A stretch of 64,000 nucleotides of DNA from Butyricicoccus_A sp945486175. GTDB lineage: Bacteria; Bacillota; Clostridia; Oscillospirales; Butyricicoccaceae. The notes under the pieces were generated by a model that searched no databases, was not told where the DNA came from, and saw only the letters and a list, made by a program, of their open reading frames with translations. Position 1 is the first letter of the stretch. Every line of letters begins with the position of its first letter. Positions 49,816-58,503 of the stretch are shown here, piece after piece. The stretch lies in NCBI GenBank assembly GCA_945829445.1, contig CALZUY010000001.1:3139-67138 (forward strand), written 5' to 3'. A program made the position numbers and the translations under genes.

Positions 49816-51123
49816 ATGGAATGGACAGATTACTATAAAGAACATACCATGACGCCGGAAGAGGCTGTCTCGGTCATCAAGGACGGTGACCGTGTGGTAT
49901 TCGGTCACGCTGTCGGCGAGCCGATTATTTTCCAGCGCACAATGGCGCGCATGGCAGAACAGTTCCACGGTGTCGAAGTTGCACACATGGTTTACCTCGG
50001 CACAGGTGAATATTTACAGCCGGGCATGGAAGAACATTTCCGCCATAATGCACTGTTTGTTGGCGGCCCGGCGCGCAAGGCGATTGCGGAAAACCGCGCG
50101 GATTACACCCCTGTATTCTTTTCCGATGTACCGCACATGTTCCGCAACGGCGAACTGCCGGTAGATGTATTTGCATTTACCTGCTCGCCTCCGGATGAGC
50201 GCGGATATGTTTCCATCGGACTTTCGTGCGATTACGGCTGGCAGGCGATCAAGTCCGCCAAGACGGTCATCGCAGAGGTCAACCCGAATATGCCGCGTAC
50301 CTTCGGCGAGAGCTTTGTACATGTCACGGATATCGATGGCTTCCTGCTGTCGTGGGAGCCGCTGCCGGAGTCCAAGCCGGCGAAGATCACTGAGGAAGAT
50401 CAGAAAATCGGCAAATATATTGCCGACCTTGTGCGCGACGGTGACTGCCTCCAGCTCGGCATCGGCGCAGTGCCGGACGCTGTATGCTCGTTCCTCGGCG
50501 ACAAGAAGAACCTCGGCCTTCATTCTGAAATGGTATCGGACGGCGTTCTGCCGCTGATTGAAAAAGGCATTATCAATGGCCAGTGCAAGCAGCGCGATAC
50601 GGGACGCATCTGTGTGACCTTCCTGATGGGCACGCGCAAGCTGTATGATTTTGTGGACAACAACCCGGTTATTAAGATGCTTCCGGTCGATGTATGCAAC
50701 AATCCGGCGGTCATTTCGCAGAACGACAACGTCGTTTCCATCAACTCGTGCGTACAGGTTGACTTACAGGGCCAGGTGTGTGCCGAGGCGATCGGCCTGC
50801 GCCAGATTTCCGGCATCGGCGGACAGATGGACTTTGTCCGTGGTGCAAACCTGTCGAAGGGCGGACGTTCGATCATTGCACTGCATTCCGCAACCAAGAA
50901 TGAGACGGAATCCAAGATCGTTCCAACCATCACAACCGGCGGCCCGGTAACCACCAGCCGCTGTGACGTCAACTATATCGTCACGGAGTATGGTGTTGCC
51001 CAGCTGCGTGGACAGACCCTGCGCGAGCGCGCCAAGCGGCTTATTGCCATTGCGCATCCGAAGTTCCGTGCGGAACTGGCGGAAGAGTATGCAAAGCGTT
51101 TTGGTGAAACGCTTGACATATAA
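49816..51123 (+). CDS. abfT: 4-hydroxybutyrate CoA-transferase
   Basis: Activates 4-hydroxybutyrate by CoA transfer from acetyl-CoA or butyryl-CoA. The 435 residues belong to the Cat1/Cat2/AbfT group: GDRVVFGHAVGEP, TCSPPDERGYVSIG, LQLGIGAVPDAV, the catalytic Glu238 in GLHSEMVSDG, and GIGGQMDFVRGANLSKGGRSIIAL. The position of the Glu agrees with that known for the Clostridium aminobutyricum enzyme. RBS AAGGAG precedes the ATG. Confidence 0.94.
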   Translation: MEWTDYYKEHTMTPEEAVSVIKDGDRVVFGHAVGEPIIFQRTMARMAEQFHGVEVAHMVYLGTGEYLQPGMEEHFRHNALFVGGPARKAIAENRADYTPVFFSDVPHMFRNGELPVDVFAFTCSPPDERGYVSIGLSCDYGWQAIKSAKTVIAEVNPNMPRTFGESFVHVTDIDGFLLSWEPLPESKPAKITEEDQKIGKYIADLVRDGDCLQLGIGAVPDAVCSFLGDKKNLGLHSEMVSDGVLPLIEKGIINGQCKQRDTGRICVTFLMGTRKLYDFVDNNPVIKMLPVDVCNNPAVISQNDNVVSINSCVQVDLQGQVCAEAIGLRQISGIGGQMDFVRGANLSKGGRSIIALHSATKNETESKIVPTITTGGPVTTSRCDVNYIVTEYGVAQLRGQTLRERAKRLIAIAHPKFRAELAEEYAKRFGETLDI

Positions 51124-51156
51124 ACGAAAATAGAAAGAGAAAGAAGGCAGATTGTC

Positions 51157-52602
51157 ATGATGACAAAAGAACAGTACATTGAATCCCTGCGCAAGCTGAA
51201 TCTCAATCTGTACCGCTTCGGCCAGAAGGTTGAGAATGTTGTGGATGATCCGATTGTGCGTCCGTCGCTCAATTCGTTTGCTGCAACCTATGAGCTGGCA
51301 GAGGATCCGCAGTACGAAGATCTGATGACGGCGACCTCCAATCTGACCGGCAAAAAGGTCAACCGCTTTACCCATCTGCATCAGTCCACGGATGACCTGA
51401 TCCGCAAGGTAAAGATGCAGCGCCTGCTCGGCCAGAAGACCGCAGCCTGCTTCCAGCGCTGTGTCGGCATGGATGCAGCAAATGCAGTCTATTCCACGAC
51501 CTATGAAACCGATGAGGCATGCGGCACCAATTATTTTGAAAACTTTAAGAAATTCTGGACGATGGTTCAGGACGAAGACCTCGCTGTTGACGGCGCAATG
51601 ACTGACGTCAAGGGTGACCGCGGCCTGTCCCCGTCCCAGCAGGCGGATCCGGACCTGTTCCTGCATGTTGTTGAGCGCACGGCTGACGGCGTTTATGTCA
51701 CCGGTGCAAAGGCACATCAGACTGGTTACCTGAACAGCCATTATGTCCTCGTTATGCCGACCATCTCCATGCGTCCGGGCGATGAGGATTATGCGATTTC
51801 CTTCGCATGCCCGACCGATGCAGAGGGCATCACCCTGATTCTGGGCCGTCAGTCCTGCGATACCCGCAAGACTGAGGAATACAACGACATCGATGTCGGC
51901 AACAAGGTATACGGTGGCCATGAAGTCCTGGTTATCTTTGACCGCGTCTTCATCCCGAACGATATGATCTTCCTGAACGGTGAGACGCAGTTCGCAGGCA
52001 TGATGGTAGAGCGCTTCGCAGGCTACCACAGACAGTCCTACGGCGGCTGCAAGGTCGGCGTTGGCGACGTCCTGATCGGTGCTACCGCACTGGCTGTCGA
52101 GATGGCAGGCTGTGCAAAGGCTTCCCATGTCAAGGACAAGATCATCGAGATGACCCACCTGAATGAGACCCTGTATGCCTGCGGCATTGCATGTTCCTCT
52201 CAGGGCACGCAGACCAAGTCCGGCAACTATCTGATCGATCTGCTGCTGGCAAATGTCTGCAAGCAGAACGTCACCCGCTTCCCGTATGACATCGCGCGTC
52301 TGGCACAGGATCTGGCAGGCGGCCTGATGGTAACGCAGCCGTCCGAAGCGGATTACCGCAATCCGGCAACGCATGACTACATCGAGAAGTATCTCAAGGG
52401 TGTCGCATCCGTTCCGACGGAGGACCGTATGCGCGTCCTGCGCCTGATCGAGAACATGACCATGGGTACCGCAGCTGTCGGTTACCTGCCGGAGTCCATG
52501 CATGGTGCAGGCTCTCCGCAGGCACAGCGCATCATGATCGCGCGTCAGGGCAACCTCGAGATGAAGAAGCAGCTGGCTAAGGCAATCGCACGCATCAACT
52601 GA
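51157..52602 (+). CDS. abfD: 4-hydroxybutyryl-CoA dehydratase / vinylacetyl-CoA isomerase
   Basis: Oxygen-sensitive [4Fe-4S]/FAD enzyme making crotonyl-CoA from 4-hydroxybutyryl-CoA by a ketyl-radical route. The 481 residues carry all four cluster ligands: Cys98 and Cys102 in ACFQRC, His291 in GYHRQSYGGC and Cys298, each exactly one less than the numbering of the C. aminobutyricum enzyme. It has the acyl-CoA-dehydrogenase-like fold with TGAKAHQTGYLNSHYVLVMPT. The start is ATG 51157 or the next ATG; RBS GAAAGAAGG. Confidence 0.97.
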   Translation: MMTKEQYIESLRKLNLNLYRFGQKVENVVDDPIVRPSLNSFAATYELAEDPQYEDLMTATSNLTGKKVNRFTHLHQSTDDLIRKVKMQRLLGQKTAACFQRCVGMDAANAVYSTTYETDEACGTNYFENFKKFWTMVQDEDLAVDGAMTDVKGDRGLSPSQQADPDLFLHVVERTADGVYVTGAKAHQTGYLNSHYVLVMPTISMRPGDEDYAISFACPTDAEGITLILGRQSCDTRKTEEYNDIDVGNKVYGGHEVLVIFDRVFIPNDMIFLNGETQFAGMMVERFAGYHRQSYGGCKVGVGDVLIGATALAVEMAGCAKASHVKDKIIEMTHLNETLYACGIACSSQGTQTKSGNYLIDLLLANVCKQNVTRFPYDIARLAQDLAGGLMVTQPSEADYRNPATHDYIEKYLKGVASVPTEDRMRVLRLIENMTMGTAAVGYLPESMHGAGSPQAQRIMIARQGNLEMKKQLAKAIARIN

Positions 52603-52622
52603 TCTGCAGAAAGGAACACAAT

Positions 52623-53630
52623 ATGAAAAAGGTTCGCGTTGGTCTGGTCGGTCTCGGCCCGCTTGGCAGAGTACATGCGGAGAATCTGATGTTCCGCATT
52701 CCCAATGCCGAGCTGGCAGCAGTCTGTACCCGGACACAGGCAAAGCTGGATGAAGTGCGCCGCGAATGGGAGACCCCTGAGGTGTATACCGATTACGCGG
52801 AAATGCTAAAAAAGGCAAAGCTGGATGCTGTTGCGATCATCTCGCCGACCAATGTACATCTGGAACATGTGCGCCTTGCGGTGGAGGAGGGCCTGCATGT
52901 GTTCATCGAGAAGCCGACCGGCATGGATGCCGCAGAATGCGCGGAAATCGAGCGTCTGGCGGCTGCCGGAGGAAAAATATTTGCCGTAGGATTTATGCGC
53001 CGGTTTGACGCATCCTATGCCGATGCAAAGCGCCGCATTGACGCGGGGGAAATTGGCACACCGATTTTCTTCCGCGGGTACAGCCTCGACCCGGTCTGGC
53101 AGGGCGAGGCACAGGTCGCGCGTGCGGAGGCAAACGGCAAGTGGTTCCTCGACATGGGTGTACACGATTACGATCTGGCGCGGTGGCTGCTCGGTTCCGA
53201 GCCGAAGAAGGCATATGCCTGCGGCGGCGCCTATGTATTCGCGGATTTTGCGAAAAATCATGACGTCGACAACGGCTTTTCACTCGTTCAGTTTGACAAC
53301 AACGCCGCAGCCTTTTTCTATTGCGGACGCACAGCACCCCACGGCTCCCATGTGGAGAGCGAGATCATCGGCACGAAGGGAACACTTCGCATCTGCGAAT
53401 CCCCGCGCCGTGCCCGCGTGACACAGTTCACCCGCGGCGGTGAGGTGCATGAATGCATCGACCATTACCTTGATCGCTGGGGAGAAGCATATTATCAGGA
53501 GATGCAGCAGTTTGTCAACGAAGTACAGGCCGGAGAGCAGTCCGTCAGCGCAACCGCTGGCGACTGCACCGGTGCTGTCAGGCTGGCAGAAATGATTCTC
53601 GAAGCATACGAAACTCAATTGGACGAATAA
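52623..53630 (+). CDS. Gfo/Idh/MocA-family dehydrogenase, inositol-dehydrogenase-like
   Basis: A 335-residue NAD(P) dehydrogenase. The Rossmann motif is VGLVGLGPLGRVHAENL, followed by VFIEKPTGMDAAE with the conserved EKP Lys near 97, and WFLDMGVHDYDLARWLLG with the catalytic Asp/His pair of the family. Sequence and context suggest an inositol or related polyol/ketose substrate, but it differs clearly from the IolG-like paralogue at 60 kb. It is possibly scyllo-inositol or a keto-sugar reductase. It lies 20 bases after abfD. Confidence 0.8.
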   Translation: MKKVRVGLVGLGPLGRVHAENLMFRIPNAELAAVCTRTQAKLDEVRREWETPEVYTDYAEMLKKAKLDAVAIISPTNVHLEHVRLAVEEGLHVFIEKPTGMDAAECAEIERLAAAGGKIFAVGFMRRFDASYADAKRRIDAGEIGTPIFFRGYSLDPVWQGEAQVARAEANGKWFLDMGVHDYDLARWLLGSEPKKAYACGGAYVFADFAKNHDVDNGFSLVQFDNNAAAFFYCGRTAPHGSHVESEIIGTKGTLRICESPRRARVTQFTRGGEVHECIDHYLDRWGEAYYQEMQQFVNEVQAGEQSVSATAGDCTGAVRLAEMILEAYETQLDE

Positions 53631-53700
53631 AGAATGGAAGACCGTCCTTGTGCATATGGCATTTGGACGGGCTTCTGTTATGTCAAAACAGGAGGTAAGC

Positions 53701-54555
53701 ATGGATAAAAAGCAGAAGATGCAGCAGCTGCGCGTTTTTGCTGCGGAAATCCGTCTGGAAACGCTGAAGGTTATCGCTTCGCGCGGCTTCGGACATGTCG
53801 GCGGCTCGATGTCGATGGCAGATGCCATGGCAGTTCTGTACGGCGAGGTCATGAACATCGACCCGAAAAACCCGCGCTGGGAAGACCGCGACTGGTTCGT
53901 TCTGTCCAAGGGACATGGCGGTCCGGTTATGTACGCAACGCTCGGCCTCAAGGGCTATTACCCGATGGAGAGCGCATATACGCTCAACCAGCCGGGCACG
54001 GATTTCCCGTCCCATACAGACCGCACGAAGACCGTCGGCGTTGATCTGACGACCGGTTCTCTGGGACAGGGCATGAGCGAAGCGGTTGGCGCAGCGCTCG
54101 GCAATAAGGTACAGGGCAGAAACAGCCATGTCTTTGTCGCAGTCGGCGACGGCGAATGCGATGAGGGCCAGATCTGGGAGGCTGCACAGTTTGCCGCACA
54201 TTACAAGCTGGACAATCTGGTCTGCCTGGTAGACGACAACAAGCGCCAGCTGGATGGTGCGGTTGCCGACGTCATGGGCCATGGCAAGGGCATCGGCGCG
54301 AAGTTTGATGCATTTGGCTGGAACGTTATCAATGTCGAAGACGGCAACGATGTGGAGCAGATTTATGATGCCATTCAGGCAGCTTATCAGGTCAAGGGCC
54401 AGCCGACCTGCCTGATTCTGAATACCACCAAGGGCAAGGGCGCAACCTTTGCGGAGCCGTCCGGCGCACACTCCTCCCAGCCGACACAGGAGCAGTGGGA
54501 TGAAGCCATTGCGGCATCCGAGGCAGAGCTTGCAGCCATCCGCGCGCAGAAGTAA
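53701..54555 (+). CDS. Transketolase, N-terminal (ThDP-binding) subunit
   Basis: First half of a split transketolase. The 284 residues contain RGFGHVGGSMSMADAMAVLYGEVM, LSKGHGGPVMYA, TGSLGQGMSEAVGAALG, and the ThDP-Mg motif VAVGDGECDEGQIWEAAQFAAHYKLDNLV, and end after the GKGATFAEP loop. AGGAGG precedes ATG 53701. It probably moves two-carbon units between sugar phosphates or a sugar derivative from the neighbouring inositol-type route. Confidence 0.92.
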   Translation: MDKKQKMQQLRVFAAEIRLETLKVIASRGFGHVGGSMSMADAMAVLYGEVMNIDPKNPRWEDRDWFVLSKGHGGPVMYATLGLKGYYPMESAYTLNQPGTDFPSHTDRTKTVGVDLTTGSLGQGMSEAVGAALGNKVQGRNSHVFVAVGDGECDEGQIWEAAQFAAHYKLDNLVCLVDDNKRQLDGAVADVMGHGKGIGAKFDAFGWNVINVEDGNDVEQIYDAIQAAYQVKGQPTCLILNTTKGKGATFAEPSGAHSSQPTQEQWDEAIAASEAELAAIRAQK

Positions 54556-54571
54556 AGGAGGGGGAATACCA

Positions 54572-55540
54572 ATGAGCTACACTTTGATTGGAAAGCATGA
54601 AAAGGACAGCCGTGCAAACCGTGACGGCTATGTATCCGCAATGCTCGAACTGATGGAGCAGGACAAGAGCATTGTCCATATCGATTGTGACCTGATGGGC
54701 TGCATCAATACGGGCAAGCTGCTGAAGGCATTCCCGGAGCAGACCTTCAACGCAGGCATTGCCGAGCAGAACGCCATGGGCGTTGCCGCAGGCATGGCAG
54801 CAACCGGACTGAAGGCATTTATCCATTCGTTCGGCTGCTTCGCATCCCGCCGTGCGTTTGACCAGGCATTCCTGTCCGCCGGATATTCCCAGCTGCCGGT
54901 ACATGTCATCGGTTCCGACCCTGGCGTTACCGCAGCGTTCAACGGTGCAACCCATATGCCGTTTGAGGACTGCGCACTGTACATGACCGTGCCGAATGCA
55001 GTTGTCATCGACTCCTGCGACTACGCACAGACCAATGCGCTGACCAAACAGCTGGCAAAGCAGCCGGGTCTGACTTACATGCGCCTGATCCGCAAGGGCT
55101 TTACCACGGTCTATGCAGACGGCTCGGAATTTGAAATCGGCAAGGGCATCACGCTGCGCGACGGCACTGATGTCACCATCATCGCTTCCGGCATTCTGGT
55201 AGACGAAGCGCTCAAGGCAGAGGAGCAGCTGGCAGCAAAGGGCATCTCCGCGCGTGTCATCGACATGCACACATGGAAGCCGCTGGATGAGGAGCTGATC
55301 CTCAAGGCAGCTTCTGAGACCGGCGCGATTGTCACCGCAGAAAACCATCAGGTTTCGTGCGGCCTCGGCTCGGCAGTTGCAAACCTGCTGACCGAAAAGT
55401 GCCTCGTCCCGCAGGAGCGCATCGGCATCCAGAACCAGTTTGGCCAGGTCGGCCCGCAGGATTTCCTGATGGAGCAGTACCACCTGCTGGCGGCGGATAT
55501 CGTCGCAGCTGCTGAAAAGGCAATTGCACGCAAGGGCTAA
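54572..55540 (+). CDS. Transketolase, C-terminal (pyrimidine-binding) subunit
   Basis: Second half. The 322 residues contain the ThDP-activating Glu in FNAGIAEQNAMGVAAGMAATG, FIHSFGCFASRRAFDQ, and the C-terminal regulatory domain with GSEFEIGKGITLRDGTDVTIIASGILVDEALKA. AAAGGAGGGGG precedes ATG 54572, 16 bases after the N-terminal subunit. It ends at a bidirectional terminator. Confidence 0.92.
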   Translation: MSYTLIGKHEKDSRANRDGYVSAMLELMEQDKSIVHIDCDLMGCINTGKLLKAFPEQTFNAGIAEQNAMGVAAGMAATGLKAFIHSFGCFASRRAFDQAFLSAGYSQLPVHVIGSDPGVTAAFNGATHMPFEDCALYMTVPNAVVIDSCDYAQTNALTKQLAKQPGLTYMRLIRKGFTTVYADGSEFEIGKGITLRDGTDVTIIASGILVDEALKAEEQLAAKGISARVIDMHTWKPLDEELILKAASETGAIVTAENHQVSCGLGSAVANLLTEKCLVPQERIGIQNQFGQVGPQDFLMEQYHLLAADIVAAAEKAIARKG

Positions 55541-55546
55541 AATAAC

Positions 55547-55585
55547 AAAAAAGCAAGGACCGCAGGATTTTCTGCGGTCCTTTTT
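55547..55585. terminator. Bidirectional terminator between the transketolase and AraC genes
   Basis: GGACCGCAG (55557-55565) pairs with CTGCGGTCC (55572-55580), with T runs on both strands (55581-55585 on plus, opposite AAAAAA 55547-55552 on minus). Confidence 0.92.
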
Positions 55586-55588
55586 GCT

Positions 55589-56452
55589 TTATTCCTTCAT
55601 TTCACGCATCGACTGCCGGTATTTTCCGGGCGGGATGCCGACATATTTGTTGAACATAGTATTCAGATGGCAGATGCTGCTGAAGCCGAGGTGGTCTGCA
55701 ATGTCGCCGATGGGAATTGAGGTATCCATCAGCAGTCCCTGTGCTTCACCGATGCGCCGTTTCATAACATACTGCATGGGCGGCACGCCAAATTCGTCCT
55801 TGAATACATGTGCAAGATAGTATTCGCTGATGTGCAGGGCATTGGCAATCGAAGGCAGCGTGAACGGTTCGCGGTAATGTACATCCAGATACCGCCGGAT
55901 GCGGTCTGCTGTGGCGGAAGCAGTTGTGCGCGAGCGGATTGACAGATTCCGGCTGCGGCTGAGCAGCATTTCATAAGTCAGCAGCAGAAGTGACTGTGAC
56001 AGGCAGTTGCAGGTCTCTCCGAGATTTTTCGGGTCGGAGGAGAGCAGATGGATCAGCCGGAAGATCGAGCCGATGTGCTCTGCCAGCATGCCGCTGGAGA
56101 TGACGGGCGAAGTCTCTTCATCGCACAGCCAGTTGTCCGGCAAACCGAGCAGGGCAACATTGGAAATGCCGACGCTGTACGAACGCACATGCCGTGTATC
56201 AGCCGGATTTTCACCGTGCAGCACGCCTGCATTGCAGATGATGATATCGCCTTCCTGAATATCATAAGACTGGCTGTCCACCATATAACGCCCTTTGCCG
56301 CTGTATACAAAGAACAGCTCCAGAAAATCATCGTGAATATGGGGCAGTCGGGAATGCTTGTTGCTGTGTTCTTCGTTGATAAAGTGGCTGATGCAGTATT
56401 GGGGGATTCGGCTGTCACGCAGATGTGACGAAAGTGGATTCATCGAGTTCAT
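55589..56452 (-). CDS. AraC-family transcriptional regulator
   Basis: A 287-residue regulator with an N-terminal cupin (FLELFFVYSGKGRYMVDSQSYDIQEGDIIICNAGVLHGENP in family terms, residues about 40-90) and a C-terminal pair of helix-turn-helices from about 188 (LPSIANALHISEYYLAHVFKDEFG; then IGDIADHLGFSSICHLNTMFNKYVGIPPGKYR). It is convergent with the transketolase genes and probably responds to a sugar to control neighbouring catabolic operons; no ligand can be named. Confidence 0.9.
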   Translation of the reverse strand: MNSMNPLSSHLRDSRIPQYCISHFINEEHSNKHSRLPHIHDDFLELFFVYSGKGRYMVDSQSYDIQEGDIIICNAGVLHGENPADTRHVRSYSVGISNVALLGLPDNWLCDEETSPVISSGMLAEHIGSIFRLIHLLSSDPKNLGETCNCLSQSLLLLTYEMLLSRSRNLSIRSRTTASATADRIRRYLDVHYREPFTLPSIANALHISEYYLAHVFKDEFGVPPMQYVMKRRIGEAQGLLMDTSIPIGDIADHLGFSSICHLNTMFNKYVGIPPGKYRQSMREMKE

Positions 56453-56664
56453 GCGTCATCTCTCCTTCCTCTGACCTTATTGTAATACGATCCTGCTGTA
56501 TTGTCTTATAATATCCTGCGAAATCTTCTGGAAAAATTGGCGTGTTTTTCGGCAGAAAATATAAGTCAAAAAAAGTTTTTTCGTCAAAAAACAGAAATTT
56601 ATCTATACAAATAAAAGAAAACAAGAATCTGTAATTCTTTTCGGAGGATTTCTGATTTTTGCGG

Positions 56665-56693
56665 TTGCGGAAGGATAATTTTTGCAGTATAAG
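56665..56693 (+). promoter_or_regulatory. Promoter for the MarR-ADH-ALDH operon
   Basis: TTGCGG at 56665-56670, a 17-base spacer and TATAAG at 56688-56693. Confidence 0.7.
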
Positions 56694-56714
56694 ATGTTGA
56701 CGAATCAACATCTT
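56691..56714 (+). promoter_or_regulatory. Perfect inverted repeat, candidate MarR operator
   Basis: AAGATGTTGA (56691-56700), spacer CGAA, TCAACATCTT (56705-56714). It overlaps the end of the -10 box and the expected transcription start, 54 bases before the MarR gene, so it is a natural autoregulatory site. Confidence 0.75.
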
Positions 56715-56767
56715 CGTGTTACCATCAAGAGCAGCAGCTTTTCACCTTCGATCATCGGGAGGAATAC

Positions 56768-57226
56768 ATGAACCAGGGATTTGAAGCCTTTGTCACCTCG
56801 ATTACACAGATTTACCGCTGTATCCAGAAGATCAAGGCGCGCGAGATGAAAGCGCTTGATCTGAAAAGCACACATGTCATGTGCCTGTTCCAGATGCAGC
56901 AGCATCCCGAGGGCCTGACAGCAGCGCAGCTTTCGACGCTGTGTGGGGAGGACAAGGGGGCAGTTTCCCGCGCACTGTCCGAACTGGAGGCGCGCGGCCT
57001 GGCAGCATTTGCCGACCAGCCGGGACGCAAGCGCTACCGCACGGAAATCACATTGACAGACGCGGGCAGGCAGGCTGCCGCGCGGATGAATATCAGCATT
57101 GAAACCGCTGTGGAAACGGGCGGAAGGGGACTCACCGATGAAGACCGGCGGGTGCTGTATCACGCGCTCGGGGTGATTTCAAATAATTTGCAGGCTGCCT
57201 GCACCGAACAGGGGGAAGAATTATGA
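56768..57226 (+). CDS. MarR-family transcriptional regulator
   Basis: A 152-residue winged-helix regulator. The HTH spans LTAAQLSTLCGEDKGAVSRALSELEARGL (about 57-85) and the wing FADQPGRKRYRTEITLTDAGRQ. ATG 56768 follows GGGAGG. The stop overlaps the alcohol dehydrogenase start (ATGA), so it is co-expressed with, and probably represses, the dehydrogenase pair through the inverted repeat at 56691-56714. Confidence 0.9.
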   Translation: MNQGFEAFVTSITQIYRCIQKIKAREMKALDLKSTHVMCLFQMQQHPEGLTAAQLSTLCGEDKGAVSRALSELEARGLAAFADQPGRKRYRTEITLTDAGRQAAARMNISIETAVETGGRGLTDEDRRVLYHALGVISNNLQAACTEQGEEL

Positions 57227-58503
57227 ATACTTTGAAAAAACTGTATTGCCGGACCTTTCAGATGGGGCTGCGCGCCGTGCTGCCCGTTCTGCCGTACCGC
57301 AGCCCGGAGCTGCTGCGCAGTGTGGAGGAGCTTCCTGCGTTGTTTCAAAAGCAGCAGATTTCCCGCGTGCTGCTGATTACGGATGCGAGCATCCGTGGCT
57401 TTGGCATCACGGCACCGCTGGAAAACGCATTGAAACAGGCTGGCATCCGCTGCATGGTCTATGACCGAACCGTGGCGAATCCGACCAGTGCCAACGTCGA
57501 GGAAGCACGCATGCTGTATCTCGGCACGGGCTGCCAGGCGATCATCGGTTTTGGCGGCGGCTCATCTATCGACTGTGCAAAAGCAGTCGGCGCGCGCATT
57601 GCCAAGCCGCGCCAGAGCCTTGCACATATGGAAGGCATCCTGAAGGTACACCATAAACTGCCGCCATTGGTTGCCATTCCGACAACCGCAGGCACGGGCA
57701 GCGAAGCGACGCTTGCTGCAGTCATCACGGACAGCGAGACGCGCCACAAATATCCGATCAATGATTTTCCGCTTATCCCGCATTATGCGGTGCTTGACCC
57801 GGAGGTGACGCGCACACTGCCGCGGCATGTGACGGCGACCACCGGCATGGACGCACTGACGCATGCAGTAGAGGCATATATCGGCCGTTCGACGACAAAA
57901 GAAACACGGGAAGATGCACTGGAAGCTGTCCGGCTGATTTTTGCAAATCTCGACCGCGCCTGTGCGGACGGAAACGATACAGCGGCGCGCCGCAATATGC
58001 TCCATGCTGCTTACCTGGCGGGTTCAGCATTCTCCAAATCATATATCGGCTATGTGCACGCGGTTGCACATTCGCTCGGCGGGCGGTATAATGTTCCACA
58101 CGGGCTTGCCAACGCCGTGCTGCTCCCGTATGTGCTCGAAGCATATGGGCCCAAGATCAATGGCAAGCTGCATCGGCTGGCAGTTGCCGCAGGCGTGGCA
58201 TCTGCATCTGACACCCCGCAGGCGGGTTCGCGGGCATTCCTGCGCGCTGTCCGCGACATGCAGCGCAGGCTGGATATCCCCAAAACAATCCCGGAGATTC
58301 GTGAGGAAGACATCCCGGCGCTCGCCCGCACGGCAGAGCATGAGGCAAATCCGCTGTATCCTGTCCCGGTGCTGATGGATGCAAAGAAACTGGAAGCATT
58401 TTATTATTCTGTCATGGAGGATGCATATGAAGCCGGAAGAAATTCAGAAAATCGTGTCGGCGCAGCGAGCGTACTTCGCGAGCGGAAAAACACTGCCGGT
58501 TGA
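57223..58503 (+). CDS. Iron-containing alcohol dehydrogenase
   Basis: A 426-residue group III NAD(P) alcohol dehydrogenase. Motifs are GFGGGSSIDCAKAVGA, IPTTAGTGSEATLAAVI, and metal ligands in GMDALTHAVEAYIG and HAVAHSLGGRYNVPHGLANAV. It is distinct from the 4-hydroxybutyrate dehydrogenase at 48.5 kb. Its 3' end overlaps the aldehyde dehydrogenase gene by 77 bases in another frame, so the last 26 or so residues (AGRNSENRVGAASV...) double as coding DNA. The alcohol substrate is unknown. Confidence 0.88.
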   Translation: MNTLKKLYCRTFQMGLRAVLPVLPYRSPELLRSVEELPALFQKQQISRVLLITDASIRGFGITAPLENALKQAGIRCMVYDRTVANPTSANVEEARMLYLGTGCQAIIGFGGGSSIDCAKAVGARIAKPRQSLAHMEGILKVHHKLPPLVAIPTTAGTGSEATLAAVITDSETRHKYPINDFPLIPHYAVLDPEVTRTLPRHVTATTGMDALTHAVEAYIGRSTTKETREDALEAVRLIFANLDRACADGNDTAARRNMLHAAYLAGSAFSKSYIGYVHAVAHSLGGRYNVPHGLANAVLLPYVLEAYGPKINGKLHRLAVAAGVASASDTPQAGSRAFLRAVRDMQRRLDIPKTIPEIREEDIPALARTAEHEANPLYPVPVLMDAKKLEAFYYSVMEDAYEAGRNSENRVGAASVLRERKNTAG

